Part shown: positions 18,131 to 26,889 of the stretch, one piece after another
How positions within the stretch are numbered: the stretch's first letter is position 1
How the letters are laid out: each line of letters opens with the position of its first letter
Source of the DNA: Martinezella tropici
Lineage (GTDB): Bacteria > Pseudomonadota > Alphaproteobacteria > Rhizobiales > Rhizobiaceae
DNA length: 64,000 nt
Direction: 5' to 3'
Assembly (NCBI RefSeq): GCF_008370325.1
Contig: NZ_VNIP01000006.1
Location: 186,001 to 250,000 of the forward strand
The notes under the pieces: generated by a model
What the model was told of the DNA's origin: nothing
The model's input: only the letters and a program-made list of their open reading frames with translations
Databases searched by the model: none
Made by a program: the position numbers and the translations under genes

Positions 18131-20125
18131 ATGAGATTCGATATTGATGGGCGCATCGATAATTTGCGTGTGCCTTCTAACCGAACTGGACTTTCATATT
18201 CGATTTATGAAGCTGTCAGTAACGCCGTTCATGCGATTGAGGAACGCTTCGGGGTGGCGGAATTCGCCAAGCGTGGGGTAATCACGGTTAGTATAGATTT
18301 CGACAAGGAGAAGAATCTCAGGCACATTGCGGTTTCGGACAATGGCGTTGGATTGAATCAGAAGCATCTGGCATCTTTCGAGACCTGCGATACGCGCGAA
18401 AAACGGGCCATTGGAGGGCGCGGCGTTGGTCGACTGATCTGGGCGAAGGTGTTCCAAGATATTCAAGTCCGTAGTACTTATGAGGTTGGTCTTGACAAGT
18501 GCGAAGAGGTTCGTTTTCGCTTTGACCCAAGACTTAATGAATCACTGGTGGGCATCGAGCACCATCCGGGCAAAGTTGAAGACGTGGGTACTAGCATTGT
18601 GCTGGGAGCGATAAGGCCGGATCAGAATGCGGCCATTGGGAAAGGCTCCCTGACTCGCCAACTCTGCCATCATTTCTTTCCAATGTTTATCGCGGGTGGC
18701 ATGCCGAGATTGGTTGCTCAGATCGGGTCGTCACAACGTGACATAGGTGCTTATCTGGCCGAGCGCGTCGCGAAACAGGCCGACCAAAAGGTCGCGCTCG
18801 AATTTAATGCAATCGGCGAGCTGGAAATAACGCACGTTTATGCGGAGAAAAACATCTCGCAGGGGTTCTCGAACGCTATCCTCTTGGCTGCCCAAGGGCG
18901 AGTAGTTGATACCATTGAAATTGATCAAAAATTTGCATTGAGCGGACTGGAAAACGGCAAAGCTTACGTGTGCGTTGTGCGTGGAAAATTTCTAGATGAT
19001 AACGTCGACCAGGAGCGGACTTCCTTCAAAGCGTCGCAGGCGGAGTTAGATGCAATACATGGAGCAGCACTCGAAGCGGCAGAGGCATTCTTGGAACCTC
19101 ACATTAAAACACTGCGGAAAGGCCAAAAAAGATTTGTTGTCGATCTTCTCCAAGAACACCCACAATTAGCTGTCTCAGTTGACGATATCGACGGATATGT
19201 TGAAAAATTGACGCCGGGAATGTCCGATGAGGATATCGGGAAGAGCCTTTTCACTGTACTTTATCGACACGAAAAGAAGGTCAAGGCTGATATCATCTCA
19301 ATAGCGGCCGACGATACGGCAGGGGAAACCCGGCAAGATCAAATTGATAAGCTCGTCCAAAAGGTAAGCGATGACGCAAAGCGGCGGCTTGCTGAATACA
19401 CAATAAAGCGGCACCAGATTATTCAACTTGCCAGATCGCTTCTTCGATACTCGGATGAGGAAAAGAAATCCTACCACTGGGAGAAGACGCTCCACGAGAT
19501 CATCTGTCCCATGGGAAAAATGCTGAGCACCAAGGACTATGATGACCATAACCTTTGGCTCGTTGATGATTTACTTTCGTATTATAGCTTCTTCGCCTCG
19601 GACAAAGCAATGTCGGCATTCGGAGTGGACGGCGAGCGCAAAGAGCCCGATCTCATTTTCCTAAACCCGTATGGGTTTAGGCGCGACGGAACAAACGATC
19701 CTGTTGTGGTGGTCGAATTTAAGCGACCCGGTGACGAGCAACCATCAAGCGATCCGGTAGACCAAGTCCTTGAGTATGTCGAAAAGCTGCGGAGTAAAAC
19801 CGTCAGGGATCAACAGGGAGAGGTTGTTTCGGAAATTGGCGAAGACACTCCGTTCGAATGCATTATCTTATGCGATCTGACCGAAGGCGCGAGAAAGCGC
19901 TTCAAGCGAAGTCTCGCCCAGAACCCAACGCCTGACGGCTTAGGCTATTATGGTTTCTCACCCACTCACCGTGCCTCGTTGAGAGTGTTAAGTTACAAAA
20001 AAGTATTCAGAGATGCCGAATTACGAAATCAGAGCTTTTTTCAAAAGCTTGGTCTTTTACCTGAAGAGGTTCGGAAAGCTCTGAGTGAAACAACGGCCGT
20101 AACGGCGACACAAGCGGCGGAATGA
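18131..20125 (+). CDS. GHKL ATPase fused to a PD-(D/E)XK-type nuclease domain; candidate defence effector
   Basis: The 664-residue protein combines two recognisable parts. The N-terminal GHKL (Hsp90/MutL/MORC-type) ATPase has the N box around Glu27-Asn31 (Y-E-A-V-S-N-A-V-H-A), the G1 box D70-N-G-V-G74 and the G2 glycine loop G-G-R-G-V-G-R at 95-101. A middle region (about 200-480) is helical and unrecognised. The C-terminal region reads E-P-D-L-I-F around Asp507, then V-V-V-V-E-F-K-R-P (Glu529, Lys531) and Q545-V-L-E-Y, which fit the Asp, Glu-x-Lys and helical Gln of PD-(D/E)XK nucleases. GC is far below its neighbours (43% and 47% in two 60-base samples, 65% in the gene upstream). A GAGGGG ribosome binding site precedes the ATG. 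It stands alone with no integrase. ATP-controlled DNA cleavage in phage defence is inference. Confidence 0.8.
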   Translation: MRFDIDGRIDNLRVPSNRTGLSYSIYEAVSNAVHAIEERFGVAEFAKRGVITVSIDFDKEKNLRHIAVSDNGVGLNQKHLASFETCDTREKRAIGGRGVGRLIWAKVFQDIQVRSTYEVGLDKCEEVRFRFDPRLNESLVGIEHHPGKVEDVGTSIVLGAIRPDQNAAIGKGSLTRQLCHHFFPMFIAGGMPRLVAQIGSSQRDIGAYLAERVAKQADQKVALEFNAIGELEITHVYAEKNISQGFSNAILLAAQGRVVDTIEIDQKFALSGLENGKAYVCVVRGKFLDDNVDQERTSFKASQAELDAIHGAALEAAEAFLEPHIKTLRKGQKRFVVDLLQEHPQLAVSVDDIDGYVEKLTPGMSDEDIGKSLFTVLYRHEKKVKADIISIAADDTAGETRQDQIDKLVQKVSDDAKRRLAEYTIKRHQIIQLARSLLRYSDEEKKSYHWEKTLHEIICPMGKMLSTKDYDDHNLWLVDDLLSYYSFFASDKAMSAFGVDGERKEPDLIFLNPYGFRRDGTNDPVVVVEFKRPGDEQPSSDPVDQVLEYVEKLRSKTVRDQQGEVVSEIGEDTPFECIILCDLTEGARKRFKRSLAQNPTPDGLGYYGFSPTHRASLRVLSYKKVFRDAELRNQSFFQKLGLLPEEVRKALSETTAVTATQAAE

Positions 20126-20151
20126 AGGCGATCTTGCGCTTTCATTCCGCC
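20116..20151. terminator. Inverted repeat at the 3' end of the GHKL-nuclease gene
   Basis: GGCGGAATGAA at 20116-20126 and its exact reverse complement TTCATTCCGCC at 20141-20151 form an 11-base stem with a 14-base loop, overlapping the stop codon. There is no T tract. It lies between convergent genes and could stop transcription from both sides. Confidence 0.5.
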
Positions 20152-20160
20152 TACTAAACC

Positions 20161-20412
20161 TTATTCCATGCCGAGCGCGGCCATATAGGTCTGCAGGATG
20201 GATTCCTCTTCCAGACGTTCATTCGCGTCCTTCTTACGAAGGCGGATGATCGTGCGGATCGCCTTGGTGTCGTAACCGCGGCCTTTGGCTTCGCCCATCA
20301 CGTCCTTGATGTCGCTGCCGATCGCGGCTTTTTCTTCTTCCAGGCGCTCAATCCGCTCGATGAATTGACGCAGTTCCGCCGCGGCCACGTTCTCGACGCT
20401 GTTCTCTTCCAT
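20161..20412 (-). CDS. gapR: GapR-like DUF2312 DNA-binding protein
   Basis: The 83-residue protein matches the alphaproteobacterial DUF2312/UPF0335 family whose Caulobacter member GapR binds overtwisted DNA ahead of replication and transcription and helps topoisomerases. Visible features are the coiled-coil start ([15 protein letters not shown]), [10 protein letters not shown] and the highly conserved [20 protein letters not shown]-type site precedes the ATG. It heads a minus-strand group with DUF1244 and N-formylglutamate amidohydrolase. Confidence 0.9.
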   Translation of the reverse strand: MEENSVENVAAAELRQFIERIERLEEEKAAIGSDIKDVMGEAKGRGYDTKAIRTIIRLRKKDANERLEEESILQTYMAALGME

Positions 20413-20583
20413 GCACTTCTCCTAAAGGGTCTCAAAGGATCACCTGCGGCCGGTCGCAACTAGGATCGGTGGATCACCGATACGGTACATCGCTTCAGGG
20501 CCTGCGCGGTATTTCGAATTCGATCGGGCAGTTGACGTGCCGCGAATGGCGCGCAAGGTCAAGCCGGATTGGTGAAGGGAGGG

Positions 20584-20889
20584 TTAATCTTTTGGCTTGT
20601 TCTGCTCGAAAGCGGCTTTTTGCACAGGCGAGGCTTCTTTCTGGTGCAGGTTTTTCCAATCCTCATAGGGCATGCCGTAGATCATCTCGCGCGACTCGTC
20701 CTTGCTGACCGGCAGGCCTGCCTCTTCGGCCGCTTCACGATACCAGTTGGAGAGGCAGTTGCGGCAGAAGCCGGCAAGGTTCATCAGGTCGATGTTTTGA
20801 ACATCGCCGCGTTCGCGCAGGTGCGCCACGAGACGGCGGAAGGCGGCGGCCTCGAGCTCGGTCTCTTGTTCCTTGGTGAGCGTGGTCAT
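20584..20889 (-). CDS. DUF1244 family protein
   Basis: The 101-residue protein carries the DUF1244 core: A-F-R-R-L-V-A-H-L followed by the invariant N-L-A-G-F-C-R-N-C-L-S-N-W-Y, with two cysteines three residues apart, and the Y-G-M-P-Y-E-D-W-K segment. Function is unknown. The start at 20889 is supported by a GAGGAGAA site and the family N-terminus; the frame is open 35 codons further upstream. It begins 28 bases after the N-formylglutamate amidohydrolase stop, so the two are probably co-transcribed. Confidence 0.88.
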   Translation of the reverse strand: MTTLTKEQETELEAAAFRRLVAHLRERGDVQNIDLMNLAGFCRNCLSNWYREAAEEAGLPVSKDESREMIYGMPYEDWKNLHQKEASPVQKAAFEQNKPKD

Positions 20890-20917
20890 CTCTATTCTCC
20901 TCGGTTCGCTCGCGGCG

Positions 20918-21712
20918 TCATGCCTCGTAAGGACCGGTGCGCGAAGCATAGCGTTTATAGTCGTGCAGGGCCGGATCGGCATTGATCTCGGCAAAAATCG
21001 GCGTTAGCCGGTCGGCCCATTCGGCAATGCCGGCTTCATCGCTTATCAGATCCTGCCGGACCTCCAGCAGCGCGTGTGGAATGCCTTTCATCATGCAATG
21101 GCGGAACATGGTGTCGTTGCGCAGGGCGCCGTCATACGGCTCATTGTCACCAATGACGAGATTGGTATCGGCACCGAGCTTTGCAAGCAGCGGTGCGACA
21201 GCGCGATCGTCGCTATCCCAGAGCACGCTTGCGTGCCAGGGCCGAGGAACGCCCTTCCATGCCGGCGTGAAGGAGTGCAGGGAGAATATCAGGGGTGCCT
21301 TGCCCGTCGCCTCGGCCACTGCGGAAATCGTCTCGTCGACGGCTTGATGATAGGGCCGATGGAAGGCCTCGATGCGGTAGTTCCACTCTTCATTCGTGAT
21401 CGGGTGATTGCCTGGGATGATTGCCCCGTCCGAGATCTTCATGATCAGGGTCGGGTCGTCCTCGCCGCGGTTCGGATCGATCAGCAGGCGGGAAAAACCG
21501 CCCAGTACGCCGGGCACGCCCAACCTCGCGCAGAGACGGCGGCACAGGCTTTCGATGCCGATATCATAGGCAATATGGCGGGAGAAGGCGGCTTCCGGCA
21601 GGCCGAGGCTGCCATAGCGCTCGGGCAGATGCCGCATGGCGTGATCGCCGAGAATGACCATGCCTTTGTCACGATTGCCGGATATGATTTCGAATGGTCT
21701 GAAGTCGGTCAT
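20918..21712 (-). CDS. N-formylglutamate amidohydrolase family protein
   Basis: The 264-residue protein belongs to the FGase family, which hydrolyses N-formylglutamate to glutamate and formate in histidine degradation. Visible blocks are the early G-D-H-A-M-R-H-L-P, F-S-R-L-L-I-D-P-N-R near residue 75, S-L-H-S-F-T-P and the D-N-E-P-Y segment. No other histidine-degradation gene is in the window, so the natural substrate may differ. It lies upstream of DUF1244 and gapR on the same strand and diverges from DUF1036-pyk. Confidence 0.88.
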   Translation of the reverse strand: MTDFRPFEIISGNRDKGMVILGDHAMRHLPERYGSLGLPEAAFSRHIAYDIGIESLCRRLCARLGVPGVLGGFSRLLIDPNRGEDDPTLIMKISDGAIIPGNHPITNEEWNYRIEAFHRPYHQAVDETISAVAEATGKAPLIFSLHSFTPAWKGVPRPWHASVLWDSDDRAVAPLLAKLGADTNLVIGDNEPYDGALRNDTMFRHCMMKGIPHALLEVRQDLISDEAGIAEWADRLTPIFAEINADPALHDYKRYASRTGPYEA

Positions 21713-21873
21713 GCGGATTGTCGGTTATCGAAATTTTCAACTCTTTGTTTGATTGCATGTGCGGATGGAAGGTGCAAGGTTTGCAGCTTCGATCGGATGA
21801 GGAGCGGCGCGGGGCGCCGTCACCATACCGCGAAGAAAATATAATCGATTAGAGTTGCGTTGACATTCATGGG

Positions 21874-22404
21874 ATGGCAGCGCAAGAAGACGAACAACGA
21901 ATAACCGGGAGCCAATTGGAAGCCGTGTCCAGCCAAGTCGCGCCACGTTTCGTTAAGCGGTCAGGTCCGCTCGCCCGAATCGCCTTCCTCATTCTCGCCG
22001 CGGCAGCGCCGTTCTTCTTCATGCCAAGTGCGGCTCATGCCGATTTCCGCGTTTGCAACGGTACGCAGAATCTCGTTGGTGTCGCGATCGGCTATCGTGC
22101 GAAGGACGGCTGGGTGACGGAGGGATGGTGGCAGGTTCCGGCGACCACCTGCGCGACGCTGATCGAGGGGCCGCTTCAATCCCGCTATTATTATCTCTAC
22201 GCAGAAGATGCGGCTCGCGGCGGCCGCTGGACGGGCGACGTCGAAATGTGCGTGGCGGAAAATGAATTCAAAATCCCAGGTGTGAAGGATTGCTACGCTC
22301 GTGGCTACCAAAAGATGGGATTCAAGGAATACGACACGGGGCGTCAGGCAAGCTGGATGGTTCAGCTCTCCGATACCTCGGGCAGCCAGGAAAGCCAGAA
22401 TTGA
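21874..22404 (+). CDS. DUF1036 exported protein
   Basis: The 176-residue protein has a hydrophobic segment at about 35-55 ending in S-A-A-H-A-D, a probable signal peptide, then the DUF1036 domain: F-R-V-C-N-G-T, V-A-I-G-Y-R, G-W-W-x-V-P-A-T-T-C and Y-Y-Y-L-Y-A-E. Several paired Cys suggest disulfides in the periplasm. Function unknown. Its stop overlaps the pyk start by one base (TGATG), so the two are translationally coupled. Confidence 0.9.
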   Translation: MAAQEDEQRITGSQLEAVSSQVAPRFVKRSGPLARIAFLILAAAAPFFFMPSAAHADFRVCNGTQNLVGVAIGYRAKDGWVTEGWWQVPATTCATLIEGPLQSRYYYLYAEDAARGGRWTGDVEMCVAENEFKIPGVKDCYARGYQKMGFKEYDTGRQASWMVQLSDTSGSQESQN

Positions 22405-23843
22405 TGAGACGAAACCGCAAAGTCAAAATCCTCGCAACGCTCGGTCCGGCATCCTCTTCGGAGGAAATGATTCAGAAGCTCCATGAGGCCGGGGCCGATC
22501 TGTTCCGTATCAACATGAGCCATGCCAGCCATGATGTGATGCGCATGCTGATCCAGCGTATCCGTGCCGTCGAAGCCCGCTGTGGCCGTCCGATCGGCAT
22601 TCTCGCCGACTTGCAGGGTCCCAAGCTGCGCGTCGGCAAGTTTGCGGAAGGCAAGGTCGATCTCAAGCCCGGCCAGACGTTTACGCTCGACAATCAGGAT
22701 ACGCCCGGCGACAACACGCGCGTGTTCCTGCCACATCCGGAAATCCTGGAATCGGTTCAGCCCGGCCACCGCCTGCTGATCGACGATGGCAAGCTGGCGC
22801 TGCGGGCCGACAAGTGCGATGGCAAGAGCATCGTCACCACAGTCATCTCGGGCACGAAGATTTCGGACCGCAAGGGCGTCAGCCTGCCCGACACGCTCCT
22901 TGGCGTCGGCGCGCTGACCGACAAGGACCGCACCGATCTCGATGCCGTTCTCGCCACCAACGAAGTCGACTGGGTGGCGCTCTCCTTCATCCAGCGTCCG
23001 GAAGACCTGACGGAAGTCCGCAAGATCTCCCACGGCCGCGTCGGCCTGATGTCCAAGATCGAAAAGCCGCAGGCCGTCGAGCGCATCGAGGAAATCATCG
23101 AGCTTTCGGACGCACTGATGGTGGCGCGTGGCGACCTCGGCGTGGAAATGCCGCTGGAAGCCGTTCCCGGCATTCAGAAGCAGCTGATCCGCGCCTGCCG
23201 TCGTTCCGGCAAGCCGGTGGTCGTCGCCACGCAGATGCTGGAATCGATGATCTCCGCACCGGTCCCGACGCGCGCCGAAGTGTCCGACGTGGCAACCGCC
23301 GTCTTCGAAGGCGCCGATGCCGTCATGCTCTCGGCAGAATCCGCCTCTGGCGACTATCCGATCGAAGCCGTTTCCATGATGGCCTCGATCGCCGGCACGA
23401 TCGAGCGCGAGCCGCATTATCCGGGCATCATCTATGCCCAGCGTGCGCTTCCGGAAGCGACCGGTGCCGATGCGATTTCGCTCGCTGCACGCCAGATCGC
23501 CGAAACGCTGAAGCTCGCGGCCATCGTCTGCTACACTTCGTCGGGTACGACCGGCCTGCGCACCTCGCGCGAGCGTCCGCAGGTTCCGATCCTGGCATTG
23601 TCGCCGATCATTCAGACGGCGCGTCGCCTTTCCGTCGTCTGGGGCATGCACTGTGTGGTCACGCATGATGCGACCGACCTTGACGACATGGTCAACAATG
23701 CCTGCCGCATCGTTGCCGAGGAAGGCTTCGGCAAGCCGGGCGACCGCATCATCATTTCGGCAGGCGTGCCGCTCGGTACGCCGGGCGCCACCAATATGCT
23801 GCGCATTGCCTATATCGGTTCGGATGGCCAGTCCGGCGTGTGA
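22404..23843 (+). CDS. pyk: Pyruvate kinase
   Basis: Last step of glycolysis: phosphoenolpyruvate plus ADP to pyruvate plus ATP. The 479-residue protein has the N-terminal K-I-L-A-T-L-G-P-A-S, N-M-S-H-A barrel residues, L-Q-G-P-K-L-R, the catalytic-loop region S-K-I-E-K-P-Q-A and the metal-ligand G-D-L-G-V-E, followed by Q-M-L-E-S-M and D-V-A-T-A-V-F-E-G-A-D-A-V-M-L-S. A C-terminal alpha/beta domain completes a normal-length enzyme. The start is fixed by coupling to DUF1036; the frame is open further upstream within that gene. A strong terminator follows. Confidence 0.97.
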   Translation: MRRNRKVKILATLGPASSSEEMIQKLHEAGADLFRINMSHASHDVMRMLIQRIRAVEARCGRPIGILADLQGPKLRVGKFAEGKVDLKPGQTFTLDNQDTPGDNTRVFLPHPEILESVQPGHRLLIDDGKLALRADKCDGKSIVTTVISGTKISDRKGVSLPDTLLGVGALTDKDRTDLDAVLATNEVDWVALSFIQRPEDLTEVRKISHGRVGLMSKIEKPQAVERIEEIIELSDALMVARGDLGVEMPLEAVPGIQKQLIRACRRSGKPVVVATQMLESMISAPVPTRAEVSDVATAVFEGADAVMLSAESASGDYPIEAVSMMASIAGTIEREPHYPGIIYAQRALPEATGADAISLAARQIAETLKLAAIVCYTSSGTTGLRTSRERPQVPILALSPIIQTARRLSVVWGMHCVVTHDATDLDDMVNNACRIVAEEGFGKPGDRIIISAGVPLGTPGATNMLRIAYIGSDGQSGV

Positions 23844-23885
23844 TTGCCGACATCCAGTTACGGCAGCACCCTGAAACATCCGAAG

Positions 23886-23913
23886 CCCGCTGTCGAAAGA
23901 CGGCGGGTTTTTT
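23886..23913 (+). terminator. Rho-independent terminator of pyk
   Basis: CCCGCTGTC, loop GAAA, GACGGCGGG with one G-T pair, followed by TTTTTTCTT. A textbook intrinsic terminator 42 bases after the pyk stop. Confidence 0.9.
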
Positions 23914-23967
23914 CTTGTAGCCGAAGCGCCTGCGATCACCCCCGAGCAGGCGGATTGAGAAGGAGAT

Positions 23968-24855
23968 ATGCCAATGAAAGTCGGATTTATCGGATTGGGT
24001 CAGATGGGCAGCGCCATGGCCATCAATCTCGTCAAGGCCGGGCATGAGGTGACGGTCTACAACCGTTCGCGGGGCAAGGCCGAAGCTTTGGCCGGCGAAG
24101 GTGCTAAGGTTGCCGCGAGCGTGGCGGACGCCTGCGGCGGCGAGGCCGTCTTCACCATGCTTGCCCATGACGATGCGCTGTCGGCCGTCGTTCACGGCGA
24201 TGGCGGCGTTCTCAAGAGCCTCGGCAAGGGTGCTGTCCATATCTCCGCAAGCACGATCAGCGTAGCGATGTCCGAAAGGCTCACCAAAGAGCACGCCGCG
24301 GCGGGCCAGCGCTTCGTGGCAGCACCCGTCTTCGGTCGACCGGAAGCCGCCGCTGCGGCAAAGCTCTTCATTGCTGCAGCCGGTGCGCCAGATGCGATCC
24401 AGTCGGTCACGCCGCTCTTCGACGCGATCGGTCAGCGGACTTTCGTACTTGGCGAGGAACCGAAGGCCGCCAACCTCGTCAAGCTCAGCGGCAATTTCCT
24501 CATCGCCGCCGTCATCGAGTCGCTGGGCGAGGCCATGGCGCTGGTCGAGAAGGGTGGCGTCGACCGGCACGCCTATCTCGATTTGCTGACATCGACACTC
24601 TTCAATGCGCCTGTCTACAAGACCTATGGCGGGCTGATCGCGGACCGCAAGTTCCAACCAGCCGGTTTCACCGCACCGCTCGGCCAGAAGGATATCAGGC
24701 TGGCGCTTGCTGCCGGCGAGGCGCTCAATGTGCCGCTGCCATTGGCGAGCCTGCTGCGCGACCGGTTCCTGACTTTGCTTGCCCATGGTGGTGAGGAGCT
24801 GGACTGGTCGGCAATCGGGGCGCTGGCTGCGAAGGATGCGGGATTGGTGGGGTAA
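23968..24855 (+). CDS. NAD(P)-dependent beta-hydroxyacid dehydrogenase
   Basis: The 295-residue protein belongs to the 3-hydroxyisobutyrate dehydrogenase / GLYR family. It starts with the Rossmann loop V-G-F-I-G-L-G-Q-M-G-S-A-M-A, then Y-N-R-S-R-G-K, whose arginine after the second strand suggests NADPH preference. The substrate-block H-I-S-A-S-T-I-S and the catalytic lysine in N-L-V-K-L-S-G-N-F-L are visible. The substrate cannot be told from sequence. A GAAGGAGAT site lies just before the ATG. Confidence 0.9.
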   Translation: MPMKVGFIGLGQMGSAMAINLVKAGHEVTVYNRSRGKAEALAGEGAKVAASVADACGGEAVFTMLAHDDALSAVVHGDGGVLKSLGKGAVHISASTISVAMSERLTKEHAAAGQRFVAAPVFGRPEAAAAAKLFIAAAGAPDAIQSVTPLFDAIGQRTFVLGEEPKAANLVKLSGNFLIAAVIESLGEAMALVEKGGVDRHAYLDLLTSTLFNAPVYKTYGGLIADRKFQPAGFTAPLGQKDIRLALAAGEALNVPLPLASLLRDRFLTLLAHGGEELDWSAIGALAAKDAGLVG

Positions 24856-24900
24856 ATCAGGGGCTCATTCATCGCCGATCGAGTGTGTGGAGAGTGTGCG

Positions 24901-25089
24901 CCCCCCTCTGTCCCTATCGGGACATCTCCTCCACAAGGGGGGAGATCGTTGGGAGTTTGCCGCCCGTTCCTTTCAAACCGGTGAACTGCGGTTTCTGCGC
25001 ATCCAATGCTTGTTTGGGGGGGCACCGGTGCCACGAGTTACCAATCTCCCCCCTTGTGGGGGAGATGTCGTGACAGCGACAGAGGGGGG
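24901..25089. repeat. Rhizobial inverted-repeat intergenic element
   Basis: Two 46-base arms, 24901-24946 and 25044-25089, are inverted copies of each other with a few differences. Each arm contains CCCCCCTCTGTC and ACAAGGGGGGAGAT or the complement, around a roughly 97-base centre. No transposase and no clear target duplication were found. It fills most of the 334-base gap before the LysE-type exporter and resembles mosaic elements dispersed in rhizobial genomes. Confidence 0.8.
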
Positions 25090-25189
25090 TATCAGCGGTT
25101 CGGCATATTCGAAGCTTATGTCAACTAAGCAGGCACTTGCTAACCGCCACCCCACATGCAACCTTCCTCTCTTCTAGAGGAGGGACATC

Positions 25190-25825
25190 ATGCATCTGAC
25201 TACGCTGCTTGCCTTCGCCGCCGTTTCCTTCATCGGTATTGCGACGCCGGGGCCGACTGTGCTTCTGGCGCTGACCAACGGCTCCCGTTTCGGCGTCAGG
25301 CGCGCCTTGCCGGGCATGATCGGCGCGGTCCTGTCCGATGCCGTTCTCATCAGCGCCGTCGCCATCGGGCTCGGTGCATTGCTTGCGGCTTCCGAATTCT
25401 GGTTCTCTGCCCTGAAATGGGTGGGTGCCGCCTATCTCGCCTTTCTCGGCATCATGATGTTACGGTCCAAGGGGAGCATCGACGGCGCGTTGCAGGCGAG
25501 CGCGAGCCAGCCGAAGGGAACAGCCTTTGCCATCGGCCTGAAGAGCTTCATGGTCGCCGTGACCAACCCCAAGGGCTATCTCTTCTTCTCGGCCTTCCTG
25601 CCGCAGTTCATCGATCCCTCTGTGCCGCAGCTGCAGCAATATGTCGTTCTGGGCGCCGTCTTCGCCGCGCTCGATTTCATGATTATGTTCGGCTACGCGG
25701 TCTTCGGCTCGCAGGCCGTGCGTGTGCTGAAGTCGGAAGGGGCAAAATGGCTCGAGCGCGCCTGTGGCGGCGCGTTGCTGGCTCTTGCCGGGTCGCTGGC
25801 GCTCTATCGTCGCGCCGTGAACTAA
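25190..25825 (+). CDS. LysE/RhtB-family amino-acid exporter
   Basis: The 211-residue inner-membrane protein shows the family start T-P-G-P-T in the first helix, the long helical pattern of five to six membrane segments, K-W-V-G-A-A-Y-L-A-F-L-G and the N-P-K-G-Y-L-F-F motif in the middle. The exported compound is unknown, probably homoserine, threonine or a similar amino acid. The gene is convergent with a threonine dehydratase, a context that fits threonine handling (inference). A GAGGAGGG site precedes the ATG. Confidence 0.92.
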   Translation: MHLTTLLAFAAVSFIGIATPGPTVLLALTNGSRFGVRRALPGMIGAVLSDAVLISAVAIGLGALLAASEFWFSALKWVGAAYLAFLGIMMLRSKGSIDGALQASASQPKGTAFAIGLKSFMVAVTNPKGYLFFSAFLPQFIDPSVPQLQQYVVLGAVFAALDFMIMFGYAVFGSQAVRVLKSEGAKWLERACGGALLALAGSLALYRRAVN

Positions 25826-25828
25826 GGC

Positions 25829-26800
25829 TTAGTGGCGGCTTAGCGCCGCCTCGAAGACATCCGTATCGACATTGCCCCCCGACGTGACAGCGATCACCGT
25901 ATCGCCGTCGATCTCCTTGCCGTGGAAGAGTGCTGCCGCGAGTGCGACGGCGCCGCCCGGTTCCACGACGATCTTCAAGCGGGTGAAGGCGAGCGCCATA
26001 GCCTTTTGCGCTTCCTCATCCGTGACGACGAGGCCGTGGCCGCAGAGGCGTTTCAAGATCGGAAAGGTGATGTTGCCCGGGTGCGGCGTCATGATGGCAT
26101 CGCAGATCGAGCTTTGCGGGACGGCATTGCGTTCGATTTTGCCTGAGGCCAGCGAGCGGGCCGTGTCATCGAAATTTTCCGGTTCGCATGGGTGAACCTT
26201 GAGGCCCGGTGCGCGGGATTCGAGTGCGAGCGCTATACCGGAGGTCAAGCCACCGCCGCCGCAGGGGACGAGCACGCTTGCGGCATCGATGCCTTCTTCG
26301 TCCGCCTGTTCGGCAATTTCCAATCCGGTGGTTCCCTGGCCGGCGATCACTTCCGGTTCGTCGAAGGGCTTGATGAGCGTCAGGCCTCGCTCCTTGGAGA
26401 TGCGTGCGCCGATCTCGTCGCGATCTTCCTTGATGCGATCATAGAGCACGACCTCGGCGCCAAAAGCGCGGGTATTGGCGATCTTCAGCTTCGGCGCGTC
26501 CGTCGGCATGATGATGAGCGACGGGATGCCGTGGAGCTTTGCTGCCAGCGCCACGCCCTGCGCGTGGTTGCCAGACGAGAAGGCAATGACGCCTCTGGCA
26601 CGTACCGCCTGCTCCAGTGCCGAGACCGCCGACCAGCCGCCGCGAAACTTGAAGGAGCCGGAGTGCTGCAGGCACTCGGCCTTCACGAACAGGCGGCGTC
26701 CGGCGATTTCATCGAGAAAGGGCGAGGAGAGAAGCGGCGTGCGTCGCGCCCGGCCGCCGAGGCGAGTACGGGCGGCTTCGATCATTGCGATATCGACCAT
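25829..26800 (-). CDS. Threonine/serine dehydratase, short form
   Basis: PLP enzyme deaminating threonine or serine. The 323-residue protein has the PLP lysine in S-G-S-F-K-F-R-G, the S-S-G-N-H-A-Q-G-V-A substrate loop, the phosphate-binding V-P-C-G-G-G-G-L and the C-terminal T-S-G-G-N-V. It lacks the C-terminal ACT regulatory domain of biosynthetic IlvA, so it is a catabolic-type or serine racemase-like member. The start at 26800 gives the family length; the frame stays open far upstream with no homologous content. The ribosome binding site is weak. Confidence 0.88.
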   Translation of the reverse strand: MVDIAMIEAARTRLGGRARRTPLLSSPFLDEIAGRRLFVKAECLQHSGSFKFRGGWSAVSALEQAVRARGVIAFSSGNHAQGVALAAKLHGIPSLIIMPTDAPKLKIANTRAFGAEVVLYDRIKEDRDEIGARISKERGLTLIKPFDEPEVIAGQGTTGLEIAEQADEEGIDAASVLVPCGGGGLTSGIALALESRAPGLKVHPCEPENFDDTARSLASGKIERNAVPQSSICDAIMTPHPGNITFPILKRLCGHGLVVTDEEAQKAMALAFTRLKIVVEPGGAVALAAALFHGKEIDGDTVIAVTSGGNVDTDVFEAALSRH

Positions 26801-26889
26801 GGAGAGATCACTCTTCTGATTTAGAAAGGCTTTCCATCCATAAAGCGCGCCGCTTCCCTTTGAAACAAGGCGATTGTCTCCGTGACACT

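Noticed and set aside
22362..23939. 525-codon antisense frame over pyk
   Set aside because: It mirrors pyk codon bias and has no recognisable domain; the pyk reading is certain.
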